Shown in pieces: positions 49,560 to 58,771 of a stretch of DNA of 64,000 nucleotides. The position numbers were made by a program, and so were the translations under genes. This stretch comes from Limoniibacter endophyticus (lineage in GTDB: Bacteria > Pseudomonadota > Alphaproteobacteria > Rhizobiales > Rhizobiaceae): NCBI RefSeq assembly GCF_014652835.1, contig NZ_BMZO01000002.1:186001-250000 (forward strand). Reading direction: 5' to 3'. How positions within the stretch are numbered: the first letter of the stretch is position 1; every line of letters starts with the position of its first letter. The notes under the pieces are model-generated. The model was not told the DNA's origin. It did not search any database and worked only from the letters and a program-made list of their open reading frames with translations.

Positions 49560-49888
49560 CCCGCACGCTCACGTGCGGCTATCGCTTCGCCGCGACCGCC
49601 GCATCCACCCTTGCCATCAGCCTCATGCTCGCGCCTGCCGCCCATGCGTCCGGTTCGTCGATGCCATGGGAAGCACCGCTCGAAACCGTCCTCCAGTCCA
49701 TCGAGGGGCCGGTGGTCAAAGTCGTTGCTGTCATCATCATCGTCTTTACAGGCATCACGTTAGCGTTCGGCGACACCTCGGGCGGCGCTCGGCGGTTCAT
49801 TCAGATCATTTTCGGCCTGTCCATCGCCTTCGCAGCGTCGAGCTTCTTCCTGTCGTTCTTCTCGTTCGGCGGCGGGGCGCTCGTTTGA
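49556..49888 (+). CDS. trbC: Conjugative pilin TrbC (VirB2)
   Basis: A 110-residue prepilin with a signal peptide (to about Ala32, MLAPAAHAS) and two hydrophobic segments (VVKVVAVIIIVFTGITLAF and IIFGLSIAFAASSFFLSFF). It is expected to be trimmed and cyclised by the TraF peptidase encoded at 22.6 kb to form the pilus. Overlaps both neighbours. Confidence 0.93.
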   Translation: MTRTLTCGYRFAATAASTLAISLMLAPAAHASGSSMPWEAPLETVLQSIEGPVVKVVAVIIIVFTGITLAFGDTSGGARRFIQIIFGLSIAFAASSFFLSFFSFGGGALV

Positions 49889-50169
49889 TGGCGGGTGGTC
49901 TCGAACAGCTCGACGCGGTGCCGGGCTTCACGATCCCGGTCCACCGGGCGCTGACCGAGCATATTCTGCTTGGCGGTGCACCGCGCTCCATCGCCATCAT
50001 GAACGGGACGCTGGCCGGGGCCGTGGGCCTCGGCCTGCGCCTCTGGCTGGTCGGCGTCGTCATTTGGGCCATCGGCCATTTCGCGGCCGTGTGGGCGGCG
50101 AAACGCGATCCCCAATTCGTCGAGGTCGGGAGGCGGCATATCCGCATCCCCGGCCATCTGGCGGTGTGA
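49888..50169 (+). CDS. trbD: Conjugal transfer membrane protein TrbD (VirB3)
   Basis: A 93-residue inner-membrane protein beginning MAGGLEQLDAVPGFTIPVHR, with hydrophobic segments at about 38-65 (GTLAGAVGLGLRLWLVGVVIWAIG) and a soluble tail with AKRDPQFVEV. It helps to place the pilin and the TrbE ATPase. The start overlaps the trbC stop. Confidence 0.92.
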   Translation: MAGGLEQLDAVPGFTIPVHRALTEHILLGGAPRSIAIMNGTLAGAVGLGLRLWLVGVVIWAIGHFAAVWAAKRDPQFVEVGRRHIRIPGHLAV

Positions 50170-50179
50170 GGGCGCGGCC

Positions 50180-52672
50180 ATGATGAACCTTGCCGAATAT
50201 CGCCGCACCGCCACCCGGCTCGCTGACTATCTGCCCTGGGCCGCGCTCGTTGGACAGGGCGTGGTGCTGAACAAGGACGGCAGTTTCCAGAGGACGGCGA
50301 AGTTTCGCGGTCCCGATCTGGATTCTTCTGTCGCCGCCGAGCTGGTCGCCGTCGCCGGCCGCATCAACAACGCCGTCCGCCGTCTCGGCTCCGGCTGGAG
50401 CATCTTCGTCGAGGCACAGCGCAGCGACGCCGCGACCTATCCCGACAGCACCTTTCCCGATCCCGCATCGGCGCTGGTCGATGCAGAGCGCAAGGCCGGT
50501 TTTGAGGAAGCGGATGCGCATTTCGTGTCCGGCTACTTCCTGACCTTCCTCTGGCTGCCCCCGGCCGAGGAAGCCGCCCGCACTGAGGCATGGCTCTACG
50601 AGGGCCGCGAGAAAACGGGCGTGGACCCGTGGGAAGTCCTGCGCGGCTTCATCGACCGCACCGACCGCGTGCTGGCCTTGCTCGACGGCTTCATGCCCGA
50701 CTGCCATTGGATGGATGACGGCGCGACGCTGACCTATCTGCATTCGACCATTTCGACCAACCGGCATCGCGTGCGCGTGCCCGAGGTGCCCATGCACCTC
50801 GACGCGCTGCTCGCCGACCAGCCGTTGACCGGCGGGCTGGAGCCGCGCCTTGGCGACGCACATCTGCGCGTGCTGACCATCGTAGGCTTCCCGACCGCGA
50901 CGACGCCCGGCCTGCTCGACGAAATGAACCGGCTGCCATTTCCCTATCGGTGGAGCACCCGCGCCATCCTCATGGACAAGACCGACGCAACCCGGCTGCT
51001 GAGCAAGATCAGGCGGCAATGGTTCGCCAAGCGCAAGAGCGTCGCCGCGATTCTGAAAGAGGTGATGACCAACGAGGCGTCCGCCCTTGTGGACACCGAC
51101 GCCGCGAACAAGGCGCTCGACGCCGACATGGCGTTGCAGGAGCTTGGGGCGGACGTGGCGGGCATGGCCTATGTCACGGCGACCGTCACCGTTTGGGATG
51201 CCGACCCGCGCATCGCCGATGAGAAGCTGCGCCTGGTCGAGAAGATCGTTCAGGGCCGCGACTTCACCGCCATGGCCGAAACCGTCAACGCGGTTGACGC
51301 ATGGCTCGGCAGCCTGCCCGGACACGCCTACGCGAATGTCCGCCAGCCGCCCATCAGCACTTTGAATCTCGCCCACATGATCCCGCTTTCAGCGGTGTGG
51401 GCGGGGCCGGAACGGGACGAGCATTTCGGCGACGCTCCATTGCTCTACGCTAGGACCGAAGGCTCAACCCCGTTCCGGTTGTCTTTGCATGTCGGCGACG
51501 TAGGCCACACCCTTGTCGTCGGTCCTACGGGGGCGGGCAAGAGCGTGCTGCTCGCCCTCATGGCCTTGCAGTTCCGGCGCTATGCAGGATCGCAGGTCTT
51601 TGCGTTTGACTTCGGCGGCTCGATCCGGGCGGCGACGCTCGCCATGGGCGGCGACTGGCACGATCTGGGCGGCGGGCTCACAGAAGGGGACGAGGCGTCC
51701 GTCTCGCTCCAGCCGCTTGCCCGCATCCACGATACCTATGAACGCGCATGGGCGGCGGACTGGATTGCGGCGATCCTCATGCGTGAAGGAATCGCCATCA
51801 CGCCCGAGGTGAAGGAGCATCTTTGGACGGCGCTGACTTCGCTCGCCTCGGCCCCGGTCGAGGAACGCACGATCACGGGCCTCAGCGTTCTGCTGCAATC
51901 CAACGACCTGAAACAGGCGTTGCGCCCATTCTGCGTCGGCGGTGCCTATGGCCGGTTGCTCGACGCCGAGACCGAGCACTTGGGATCGGCGGACGTGCAG
52001 GCGTTCGAGATCGAGGGGCTGGTCGGGACCGGCGCGGCCCCGGCCGTGCTCGCCTATCTGTTCCATCGCATCGGCGACCGGCTGGACGGGCGGCCCACGC
52101 TGCTCATCATCGACGAGGGCTGGCTTGCGCTGGACGATGAAGGCTTCGCCGGCCAGCTCCGCGCATGGCTGAAAACGCTGCGCAAGAAGAACGCCAGCGT
52201 CATCTTCGCCACGCAAAGCCTGTCCGACATCGATAGCAGCAACATCGCGCCCGCGATTATCGAGAGCTGCCCGACGCGGCTCTTGCTGCCGAACGAGCGC
52301 GCCATCGAGCCGCAGATCACGGCCATCTATCGCCGCTTCGGCCTCAATGACAGGCAGATCGAAATCCTCGCACGGGCCACGCCCAAGCGGGATTACTACT
52401 GCCAAAGCCGCAGGGGCAATCGCCTGTTCGAACTGGGGCTGAGCGAAGTCGGCCTCGCGCTCTGCGCCGCATCCTCCAAATCCGACCAGACCGAAATCGC
52501 GCGCATCCGTGCCGAGCACGGCCGCGCCGGTTTCCTCGCCGGCTGGCTACGCCATCGCGGCGTCGAGTGGGCGGCCGACCTGATCCCGAACCTCACCAAT
52601 CTTGCCGACCGGCCGGAATCCGCCGCGCCGGCCCGGCTCGATACCCACCCCACACAGGAGATTCTTCCATGA
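50180..52672 (+). CDS. trbE: Conjugal transfer ATPase TrbE (VirB4)
   Basis: An 830-residue ATPase, the largest motor of the apparatus. The N-terminal CagE/VirB4 domain starts MMNLAEYRRTATRLADYLPW. Walker A is VGPTGAGKSV (about 447), Walker B LLIIDEGWLAL (about 641), followed by FATQSLSDI. The length is normal. The stop overlaps the trbJ start. Confidence 0.95.
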   Translation: MMNLAEYRRTATRLADYLPWAALVGQGVVLNKDGSFQRTAKFRGPDLDSSVAAELVAVAGRINNAVRRLGSGWSIFVEAQRSDAATYPDSTFPDPASALVDAERKAGFEEADAHFVSGYFLTFLWLPPAEEAARTEAWLYEGREKTGVDPWEVLRGFIDRTDRVLALLDGFMPDCHWMDDGATLTYLHSTISTNRHRVRVPEVPMHLDALLADQPLTGGLEPRLGDAHLRVLTIVGFPTATTPGLLDEMNRLPFPYRWSTRAILMDKTDATRLLSKIRRQWFAKRKSVAAILKEVMTNEASALVDTDAANKALDADMALQELGADVAGMAYVTATVTVWDADPRIADEKLRLVEKIVQGRDFTAMAETVNAVDAWLGSLPGHAYANVRQPPISTLNLAHMIPLSAVWAGPERDEHFGDAPLLYARTEGSTPFRLSLHVGDVGHTLVVGPTGAGKSVLLALMALQFRRYAGSQVFAFDFGGSIRAATLAMGGDWHDLGGGLTEGDEASVSLQPLARIHDTYERAWAADWIAAILMREGIAITPEVKEHLWTALTSLASAPVEERTITGLSVLLQSNDLKQALRPFCVGGAYGRLLDAETEHLGSADVQAFEIEGLVGTGAAPAVLAYLFHRIGDRLDGRPTLLIIDEGWLALDDEGFAGQLRAWLKTLRKKNASVIFATQSLSDIDSSNIAPAIIESCPTRLLLPNERAIEPQITAIYRRFGLNDRQIEILARATPKRDYYCQSRRGNRLFELGLSEVGLALCAASSKSDQTEIARIRAEHGRAGFLAGWLRHRGVEWAADLIPNLTNLADRPESAAPARLDTHPTQEILP

Positions 52673-53445
52673 CCTATCCCAAGATCGTTGGGGCCTCGGC
52701 CCTCGCGCTGGCGCTCGCCGTGCCCGTCGCGCTTTCGCCCATGCTGGCAAACCCGGCCCATGCGCAATTCGGCTTCGGCCGCATCGTCTATGACCCGAGC
52801 AACTACGCGCAGAACGTCCTCACGGCAGCGCGCACGCTCGAACAGATCAATAACCAGATCACCAGCCTCCAGAACGAGGCGCAGATGCTCATCAATCAGG
52901 CCCGCAACCTTGCGAGCCTGCCGCATAGCTCGCTCCAGCAGCTCCAGCAGAACGTCCAGCGCACGCAGCAGCTTCTCGGGCAGGCCCAAAATCTCGCGTT
53001 CGAGGTCGGCCAGATCGACCAGGCGTTCCAGAGCCAATACGGCAATGTCTCGCTTTCGGCGACCGACGCCCAGCTTGTCGCCGACGCGCGCGGCCGTTGG
53101 GAAAATACGGTTGGCGGTTTGCAGGACGCCATGCGCGTGCAGGCGGGCGTCGTCGGCAATATCGACAGCAACCGTGCCGAGATGGCCGCGCTTGTCGGCC
53201 AGAGCCAAGGCGCGACCGGCGCGCTGCAAGCCACGCAGGCAGGCAACCAGCTCCTTGCCCTCCAGTCACAGCAGCTTTCCGACCTGATCGCGGTCATCTC
53301 GGCGAACGGCCGTGCCGACGCGCTGACCGAGGCGGAGCGCGCGACCGCCGCCGAACAGGGTCGCATCCAGCGCGAGCGGTTTCTGACGCCCGGCACCGGC
53401 TACCAGCCGGGCAACGCGCAGATGTTCAGCAACGGCAACAACTGA
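52669..53445 (+). CDS. trbJ: Conjugal transfer protein TrbJ (VirB5-like)
   Basis: A 258-residue exported protein with a signal peptide (about 1-32, MLANPAHAQ). The mature part is a long coiled coil rich in Gln (TLEQINNQITSLQNEAQMLI, QLQQNVQRTQQLLGQ). It acts in the periplasm, probably as a minor pilus-tip component. Overlaps trbE. Confidence 0.92.
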   Translation: MTYPKIVGASALALALAVPVALSPMLANPAHAQFGFGRIVYDPSNYAQNVLTAARTLEQINNQITSLQNEAQMLINQARNLASLPHSSLQQLQQNVQRTQQLLGQAQNLAFEVGQIDQAFQSQYGNVSLSATDAQLVADARGRWENTVGGLQDAMRVQAGVVGNIDSNRAEMAALVGQSQGATGALQATQAGNQLLALQSQQLSDLIAVISANGRADALTEAERATAAEQGRIQRERFLTPGTGYQPGNAQMFSNGNN

Positions 53446-53459
53446 CCGGGAGGCCCGCC

Positions 53460-53726
53460 ATGGACGGCAAGATGCTGGCCCGGCTCGGTGCCGTGGTGTT
53501 CATCGCCATCGCCGTGACAGTGACCGCGATCGACATGGCGCGGAAGGACGAGCCTTCCGCGCCACCCCCTGCGCCGGCCTTCCAGTCCCCGGCTGACCCC
53601 TTGCGCGGAACCCTGCGCCGTTGCCAGCAACTCGGCGAGGCAGCCGCAAACGATGCCGACTGCCTCGCCGCATGGGCGCAATCCCGTGACCGCTTCCTCG
53701 GCCGTGATCGCAGCGGGGCGCGCTGA
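53460..53726 (+). CDS. Putative entry exclusion protein TrbK-alt
   Basis: An 88-residue protein with one N-terminal membrane anchor (LGAVVFIAIAVTVTAIDM), a Pro-rich linker and a periplasmic part with two Cys (RRCQQLGEAAANDADCLAAW). This is the TrbK-alt type found between trbJ and trbL in alphaproteobacterial ICEs. It may block entry of a second copy of the element. GGGAGG precedes the ATG. Confidence 0.88.
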   Translation: MDGKMLARLGAVVFIAIAVTVTAIDMARKDEPSAPPPAPAFQSPADPLRGTLRRCQQLGEAAANDADCLAAWAQSRDRFLGRDRSGAR

Positions 53727-53728
53727 CC

Positions 53729-55087
53729 ATGGGCAACACGGGCGTCATTGACAATTTCCTCGGGGTCTTCACCTCATACATCGACAGCGGTTTCGGGCTG
53801 CTCGGCGGCGAGGTCGCCTTCATCGCAACCACCCTGATCGTCATAGACGTGACGCTCGCCGCGCTCTTTTGGGCATGGGGCGCGGATGACGACATCATCG
53901 CCCGACTGGTCAAAAAGACGCTGTTCGTGGGCGTCTTCGCCTACATCATCGGCAATTGGAACAATTTAGCCCGGATCGTCTTCGAGAGCTTCGCCGGCCT
54001 CGGCCTCATGGCATCGGGGACGAGCTTTTCCGTTGCCGACCTTATGCGGCCGGGCCGTGTCGCGCAGACCGGCCTCGACGCCGGTCGCCCGTTGCTCGAT
54101 TCCATTTCCGACCTGATGGGCTGGATCGCCTTTTTCGAGAACTTCATCCAGATCGCGTGCCTGCTGTTCGCATGGGCGCTGGTGGTGCTCGCGTTTTTCA
54201 TCCTGGCGATCCAGCTTTTCGTCACGCTGATCGAATTCAAGCTGACGACGCTGGCAGGCTTCGTCCTCATCCCCTTCGGCCTGTTCGGCAAGACCGCGTT
54301 CATGGCCGAAAAGGTGCTCGGCAACGTGGTGTCGTCCGGCATCAAGGTCTTGGTGCTCGCCGTCATCATCGGCATCGGCAGCACCTTGTTTTCGCAATTC
54401 ACGGCCGGCTTCGGCGGGGCAACCCCGACCATCGACGACGCCATGGCGATTGTGCTGGCAGCCCTGTCGCTGCTCGGCCTCGGCATCTTCGGACCCAGTA
54501 TCGCCAACGGCATCGTCTCGGGCGGCCCGCAGCTCGGCGCGGGCGCGGCCGTGGGAACCGGGCTTGCCGTCGCAGGTGCAGGCGTCGCCGCTGGCGGCGG
54601 GGCCATGCTCGCCGCCAAGGGCGGTGCCGCCGCCCTGTCCGGCGGGGCCGCGGCCCTCCGCGGCGGCGCGACGGCCGCAGGCGCGGCAACCGCAGCCTAT
54701 AGCGTCGGCGCGCTCGGCCAGACCGGCGCGGCCGGTGTTGCTTCCGGCCTTGGTGGTGTTGCCCGCGCAGCAGGCTCAGCCGCCGTCTCTCCCTTGAAGC
54801 GTGCCGTCTCGAAAGCCACCGAATCCGTCAAATCCAGCTTTTCCGGTGGCGCACGCGCGGCCTTCGATGTGACGGGCGGCAGCTCCACCATGGGCACGGT
54901 CGGCGGTGCAAGCGCCGCCCCGGCCGCATCATCCGCCCCGGCCGGCAGCCCTCCCGCTTGGGCGCAGCAGATGCGGCGCTCGCAGGCCATGAACCACGGC
55001 ACGACCATGGCCGCCCATGCGGTGCGCTCCGGCGACAGCCACGGCTCCGGTTCCTCCATCAACCTTTCCGAAAGTGACCGCTCATGA
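53729..55087 (+). CDS. trbL: Conjugal transfer protein TrbL (VirB6)
   Basis: A 452-residue polytopic inner-membrane protein. It opens with TGVIDNFLGVFTSYIDSGFG, then has five or six helices up to about residue 270. From there a Gly/Ala-rich low-complexity stretch and a Ser-rich tail follow, as usual in TrbL. It forms part of the DNA channel. It begins two bases after the TrbK-alt gene and overlaps trbF. Confidence 0.93.
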   Translation: MGNTGVIDNFLGVFTSYIDSGFGLLGGEVAFIATTLIVIDVTLAALFWAWGADDDIIARLVKKTLFVGVFAYIIGNWNNLARIVFESFAGLGLMASGTSFSVADLMRPGRVAQTGLDAGRPLLDSISDLMGWIAFFENFIQIACLLFAWALVVLAFFILAIQLFVTLIEFKLTTLAGFVLIPFGLFGKTAFMAEKVLGNVVSSGIKVLVLAVIIGIGSTLFSQFTAGFGGATPTIDDAMAIVLAALSLLGLGIFGPSIANGIVSGGPQLGAGAAVGTGLAVAGAGVAAGGGAMLAAKGGAAALSGGAAALRGGATAAGAATAAYSVGALGQTGAAGVASGLGGVARAAGSAAVSPLKRAVSKATESVKSSFSGGARAAFDVTGGSSTMGTVGGASAAPAASSAPAGSPPAWAQQMRRSQAMNHGTTMAAHAVRSGDSHGSGSSINLSESDRS

Positions 55088-55773
55088 GCATCTTCAAACG
55101 ACCAGCAACCCATTACGGCAAATCGCCGGAACCCGAGACGCCCTATCAGAAGGCGGCGCAGGCATGGGACGAGCGTATCGGCTCGGCTCGTGTGCAGGCG
55201 AGGAACTGGCGGCTCATGGCCTTCGGCTCCCTTATCCTTTCGGCCGGCTTCGCCTCGGCTCTGGTCTGGCAGTCCGCACGCGGGACCGTGGTGCCTTGGG
55301 TGGTGCAAGTCGATAATCTAGGACAGGCGCAGACCGTCGCGCCTGCCAACGCCGACTATCGGCCGACTGATCCGCAGATCGCCTTCCATCTCGGCCGCTT
55401 CATCGAGCAGGTGCGCGCGATCCCGGCCGACGCGATCATTGTCCGTCAGAACTGGCTTCGCGCCTATGAGTGGACCACGGATCGCGGCGCGGCGGCGCTC
55501 AACGACTACGCCCGCGCCAATGATCCTTTTGCCAAGGTCGGCCGCCAGCAAGTCGCCGTCGAAGTGTCGAGCGTCATCCGGGCGTCCCCCAACAGCTTCC
55601 GCGTCGCGTGGACCGAACGCCATTTCGAGAACGGCCAGCTTTCCAGCACGGAACGATGGACGGCCATCCTCACCATCGTCATCCAGCCGCCGCGCGACGC
55701 CGAGCGTCTGCGCGCCAACCCGTTGGGAATCTACGTCAATGCGATTTCATGGTCGCGGGAGATGAGCCAATGA
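55084..55773 (+). CDS. trbF: Conjugal transfer protein TrbF (VirB8)
   Basis: A 229-residue protein with one membrane anchor (about 42-60, LMAFGSLILSAGFASALVW) and a periplasmic VirB8-like domain (WVVQVDNLGQAQ, FHLGRFIEQVRAIPAD, WRAY-like LRAYEWTTD, NPLGIYVNAISWSREM). It nucleates assembly of the channel. Overlaps both neighbours. Confidence 0.94.
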   Translation: MSIFKRPATHYGKSPEPETPYQKAAQAWDERIGSARVQARNWRLMAFGSLILSAGFASALVWQSARGTVVPWVVQVDNLGQAQTVAPANADYRPTDPQIAFHLGRFIEQVRAIPADAIIVRQNWLRAYEWTTDRGAAALNDYARANDPFAKVGRQQVAVEVSSVIRASPNSFRVAWTERHFENGQLSSTERWTAILTIVIQPPRDAERLRANPLGIYVNAISWSREMSQ

Positions 55774-56771
55774 GGACGATCACCCGCACCCCGACAATTG
55801 CGGCCGTGCTGTTGTCAGTCACCATGCTGGCGGGCTGCGCCACGAACAGGACGCCGCAGTTCAGCTATGACGACAGCGTGCCGCCGCTGCCCACCGTGCA
55901 GGCGGCGGCAACAGACAATACGCCCCGGCCGCTGCATGTGCCCCCCGCATGGACCGTGGCGCGCGGCGGCACCGCCGCAGGCACGCCGACCGGCCGCGTC
56001 GAGAACGCCAACGCCGCCGCCCGCGTCGAGCCACGCCGGGAAGGCTACTACAACGCGATCCAGATTTATCCGTGGTCGGAAGGCGCGCTCTATCAGGTCT
56101 ATGCCGCAGTCGGGCAGATCACGACGATCGCGCTGGAGCCGGGCGAAAGCCTGACAGGCGCGGGGCCGATTGCGGCGGGCGACACCACCCGCTGGATCAT
56201 CGGCGACACGGAGAGTGGCAGCGGTGCGAACCGCCGCGTCCATATCCTCGTAAAGCCGACACGGCCGGACATTTCCACCAACCTTGTCGTCACCACCGAC
56301 CGACGCATCTACATGATCGAGCTGCGCGCGCGGGAATCGCTCTACATGCCCGCCGTGGCATGGGCCTATCCCATACCGCCAGCAGGCCAGCGCCAGACCG
56401 TTCCGTCAGTGCCGATCATACCGGCCGAGGCTGCGCGGAACTATCGCTATGGGTTGCAGGTGCAGGGCGACAGCCCGCCGTGGCGGCCCGTCTCCGTCTT
56501 CGACGATGGCCGTCGCGTCTATGTCGTCTTCCCGGCCGGGATCGTGCAGGGTGAGATGCCGCCGATCTTCGTGCTCGGCTCCAATGGCGAACCGCAGATC
56601 GTCAACAGCCGGGTTCACCAGAACGTCCTGATCGTGGACCGCCTGTTTGGCGCGGCCGAGTTGCGCCTTGGCAGCGGCAACCGCCAGCAGACGGTCAGGA
56701 TCGTCCGCATCAACCCGACGCAGGCGGCAGACGCGCAGCCCGCCAGCGCGACCGGAGGCTCCCCCTCATGA
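55770..56771 (+). CDS. trbG: Conjugal transfer protein TrbG (VirB9)
   Basis: A 333-residue periplasmic/outer-membrane protein. The signal has a lipobox-like LLSVTMLAGC, so it could be lipidated. The VirB9 domain shows YNAIQIYPWSEGALYQVYAA, TTRWIIGDTESGSG, LVVTTDRRIYMIEL and NYRYGLQ. It builds the outer-membrane core with TrbI. Overlaps both neighbours. Confidence 0.94.
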   Translation: MRTITRTPTIAAVLLSVTMLAGCATNRTPQFSYDDSVPPLPTVQAAATDNTPRPLHVPPAWTVARGGTAAGTPTGRVENANAAARVEPRREGYYNAIQIYPWSEGALYQVYAAVGQITTIALEPGESLTGAGPIAAGDTTRWIIGDTESGSGANRRVHILVKPTRPDISTNLVVTTDRRIYMIELRARESLYMPAVAWAYPIPPAGQRQTVPSVPIIPAEAARNYRYGLQVQGDSPPWRPVSVFDDGRRVYVVFPAGIVQGEMPPIFVLGSNGEPQIVNSRVHQNVLIVDRLFGAAELRLGSGNRQQTVRIVRINPTQAADAQPASATGGSPS

Positions 56772-57904
56772 CAGACACCATCAGCACCGACACCACCGCT
56801 CCCATGCGGCTGCGCGCCGAGCCGCCGCGCGTCACCCGCCTGTCCCGCAAGATGCTGGCAGGCGTCGGCGCTGTCGCGCTTCTCGGCATCGGGGGCGCGC
56901 TGATCTACGCGCTCCAGACCCGCGACGCGGGGCCGGGAAGCGAAGAACTTTATTCGACCGAGAACCGGCCCACGGCGGACGGCCTGTCCGGCCTGCCGCG
57001 CGACTATACCGGCCCGGTGCTCGGCCCCGCGCTGCCCGGCGACCTCGGCCGTCCGATCCTCGACGCGCAGAACAGGGGGCAGCCGGTTGCGCCGCCCGTC
57101 ATGACGACGCCCGCCGTCGATCCCGAGGAAGAACGCCGCAGGGCCGAGGAAGAAGCCGCGCGCTTGAGCAATGTGTTCTTCCAGTCCGACCCGCGCACAG
57201 GAGCGCCGGTAGGAACGGCCATGCCCGGCCTTGCCGGTCTCGGCCTCGGCGGGCAGCCCGCGACACAGGATCGGCACACAGCTTTCCTCAATGGACCCGT
57301 GGACCGGCAGACGGTCGCGCCGGATCGCATCGCGCCGCCGGCATCGCCCTACATCCTTCAAGCCGGGGCTGTGATCCCGGCAGCGCTCATCACCGGCATC
57401 CGGTCGGACCTTCCGGGCCAGATCACCGCGCAGGTGACGGAGAACGTCTATGACAGCCCCACCGGCTCGCTGCTGCTGATTCCGCAGGGTACCCGCATCA
57501 TCGGTCAATACGATGACGGCGTGACCTTCGGCCAACGCCGCGTCCTGCTGGTGTGGAATCGCCTGATCCTGCCGGGTGGCCGTTCCATCGTCCTTGAGCG
57601 CCTGCCGGGCGCGGACGCCAGCGGCTACGCCGGCCTTGAGGATGGCGTTGATTATCATTGGTGGGATCTGATGAAGGCCGCAGGGCTGTCCACGCTGCTT
57701 GCAGTCGGAACCGAACTTGCCACCAGCGACGAGGACCGGCTTATCCGGGCCATCCGCGACGGGGCGCAGGATACCGTCAATCAGGCCGGCCAGCAGATCG
57801 TGCAGCGCCAGTTGCAGGTCGCGCCCACGCTGACCATCCGGCCCGGTTTCCCGGTCAGGATCATCGTCACCCGCGACCTTGTGTTCGAGCCGGCAGGAGG
57901 TTGA
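56768..57904 (+). CDS. trbI: Conjugal transfer protein TrbI (VirB10)
   Basis: A 378-residue protein spanning the envelope. One membrane helix (about 30-50, MLAGVGAVALLGIGGALIYAL), a Pro-rich periplasmic linker, then the C-terminal VirB10 domain (LQAGAVIPAALITGIRSDLP, LLLIPQGTRIIGQYDDG, LERLPGADASGYAGL). It links the inner and outer parts of the channel. Overlaps trbG. Confidence 0.95.
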   Translation: MTDTISTDTTAPMRLRAEPPRVTRLSRKMLAGVGAVALLGIGGALIYALQTRDAGPGSEELYSTENRPTADGLSGLPRDYTGPVLGPALPGDLGRPILDAQNRGQPVAPPVMTTPAVDPEEERRRAEEEAARLSNVFFQSDPRTGAPVGTAMPGLAGLGLGGQPATQDRHTAFLNGPVDRQTVAPDRIAPPASPYILQAGAVIPAALITGIRSDLPGQITAQVTENVYDSPTGSLLLIPQGTRIIGQYDDGVTFGQRRVLLVWNRLILPGGRSIVLERLPGADASGYAGLEDGVDYHWWDLMKAAGLSTLLAVGTELATSDEDRLIRAIRDGAQDTVNQAGQQIVQRQLQVAPTLTIRPGFPVRIIVTRDLVFEPAGG

Positions 57905-57906
57905 GC

Positions 57907-58134
57907 ATGACGAAGCTGAAACTCGGCCCGCTGCCCGACGACAAGGCCGTGAAGATCACCGTGGAGTTACCCGCTCAGCTTCACCGCGATCTGACCGCCT
58001 ACGCCGAGGTGCTGGCCCGTGAAACCGGCCAGCCCGCCGCCGATCCCGTTAGGCTGATCGTGCCGATGCTGGAGCGGTTCATCGCCACGGATCGAGGGTT
58101 TTCTAAAGCGAGACGAACGCTGTCACAGAGCTAA
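57907..58134 (+). CDS. DUF2274 domain protein, last gene of the trb operon
   Basis: A 75-residue protein, MTKLKLGPLPDDKAVKITVE followed by LHRDLTAYAEVLARE and VRLIVPMLERFIATDRGF. DUF2274 proteins regularly close the trb operon of these ICEs and resemble small ribbon-helix-helix proteins, so a regulatory role is likely (inference). The gene begins two bases after trbI. Confidence 0.9.
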   Translation: MTKLKLGPLPDDKAVKITVELPAQLHRDLTAYAEVLARETGQPAADPVRLIVPMLERFIATDRGFSKARRTLSQS

Positions 58135-58344
58135 GTCCAGCAGTTACCGACGCCATTGCGGACGATGCAGGCAGCAGGGTCGCTAGCCGAAAGCTGCCCT
58201 TGTGCCCGTCAATTTCTAACTCTACCTCACGCTGCGTACGGACTGGATAGCAACAACGACCAACGCCGCTCCGACAACAGCGACTGCTGCGTTCGGTTCG
58301 CCGTTGCCAAATGCCTAAGGATGCATCGCCGTATTCGCGCGCCA

Positions 58345-58367
58345 GCTTGCATCCGACGGATGCAAGC
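58345..58367. repeat. 23-bp palindrome after the trb operon
   Basis: GCTTGCATCCG (58345-58355) and CGGATGCAAGC (58357-58367) are exact complements around one base. GATGCAT-like bits lie on both sides (58320 and 58375). It sits in a 256-base gap between the trb operon and the convergent SMR gene. It may be a two-way transcription stop, a protein-binding site, or a mark of the ICE core edge. Confidence 0.5.
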
Positions 58368-58390
58368 CATCGAATGCATCGCTCGTGCTG

Positions 58391-58720
58391 TTAGGTGGGT
58401 GCAAATCTGAGCGCAACGATGCCTGTAACGATCAACATGACGCCCACCAGCCGCATTATGCTAACCGCTTCGCCAAACAGCATGATGCCGAGCACTACGG
58501 TTCCGGCTGCTCCGATCCCGGTCCAGACAGCATAGGCGGAACCGACCGGCAGAATGTCCAGGACCCGGCCGAGTAGATAGACGAACGCGGCCAACAGAAC
58601 GAGTGACAGGACCGTCCAGCCGGGCCGGGTATAGCCTTCGGAGAGTTTCATCGAGATCGCCCAGCCCACGTCAAGTAGGCCGGAGACGATCAGCAATAGC
58701 CAGGCTAGACTATGGCTCAT
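58391..58720 (-). CDS. SMR-family small multidrug exporter with Asp in place of the key Glu
   Basis: A 109-residue four-helix transporter, of SugE/Gdx-like or general SMR type: LLLIVSGLLDVGWAISMKLS (helix 1), YAVWTGIGAAGTVVLGIMLF (helix 3) and LMIVTGIVAL-like helix 4. SMR proteins export quaternary ammonium or guanidinium compounds by proton exchange at an essential Glu in helix 1. Here that position is Asp17 (GAC). GAGGAAG precedes the ATG at 58720. It follows the GST gene by 51 bases and is probably co-transcribed. Confidence 0.88.
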   Translation of the reverse strand: MSHSLAWLLLIVSGLLDVGWAISMKLSEGYTRPGWTVLSLVLLAAFVYLLGRVLDILPVGSAYAVWTGIGAAGTVVLGIMLFGEAVSIMRLVGVMLIVTGIVALRFAPT

Positions 58721-58771
58721 GGCTTCCTCAAATGGCAATTTAGAGAAGGGTGGAGGTTCGTCTCTCGGTCG

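Noticed and set aside
50060-51376. Very long open frame antisense to trbE (438 codons), and similar long antisense frames over hsdR, traG and the ABC genes
   Set aside because: The GC-rich third positions of real genes keep the opposite frames open. The translations are rich in Arg, Pro and Ala without domain motifs, and there are no ribosome sites.
56647-57453. A 268-codon plus-strand frame overlapping trbG and trbI
   Set aside because: It is an out-of-frame reading with Arg/His-rich composition. Both trbG and trbI are well supported by family motifs in their own frames.
58345-58367. Guanidine-II (mini-ykkC) riboswitch for the SMR gene, because a stem with ACGG-like loop is seen
   Set aside because: The hairpin lies downstream of the minus-strand SMR gene, is single rather than paired, and reads as a palindrome. 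It cannot be its leader.
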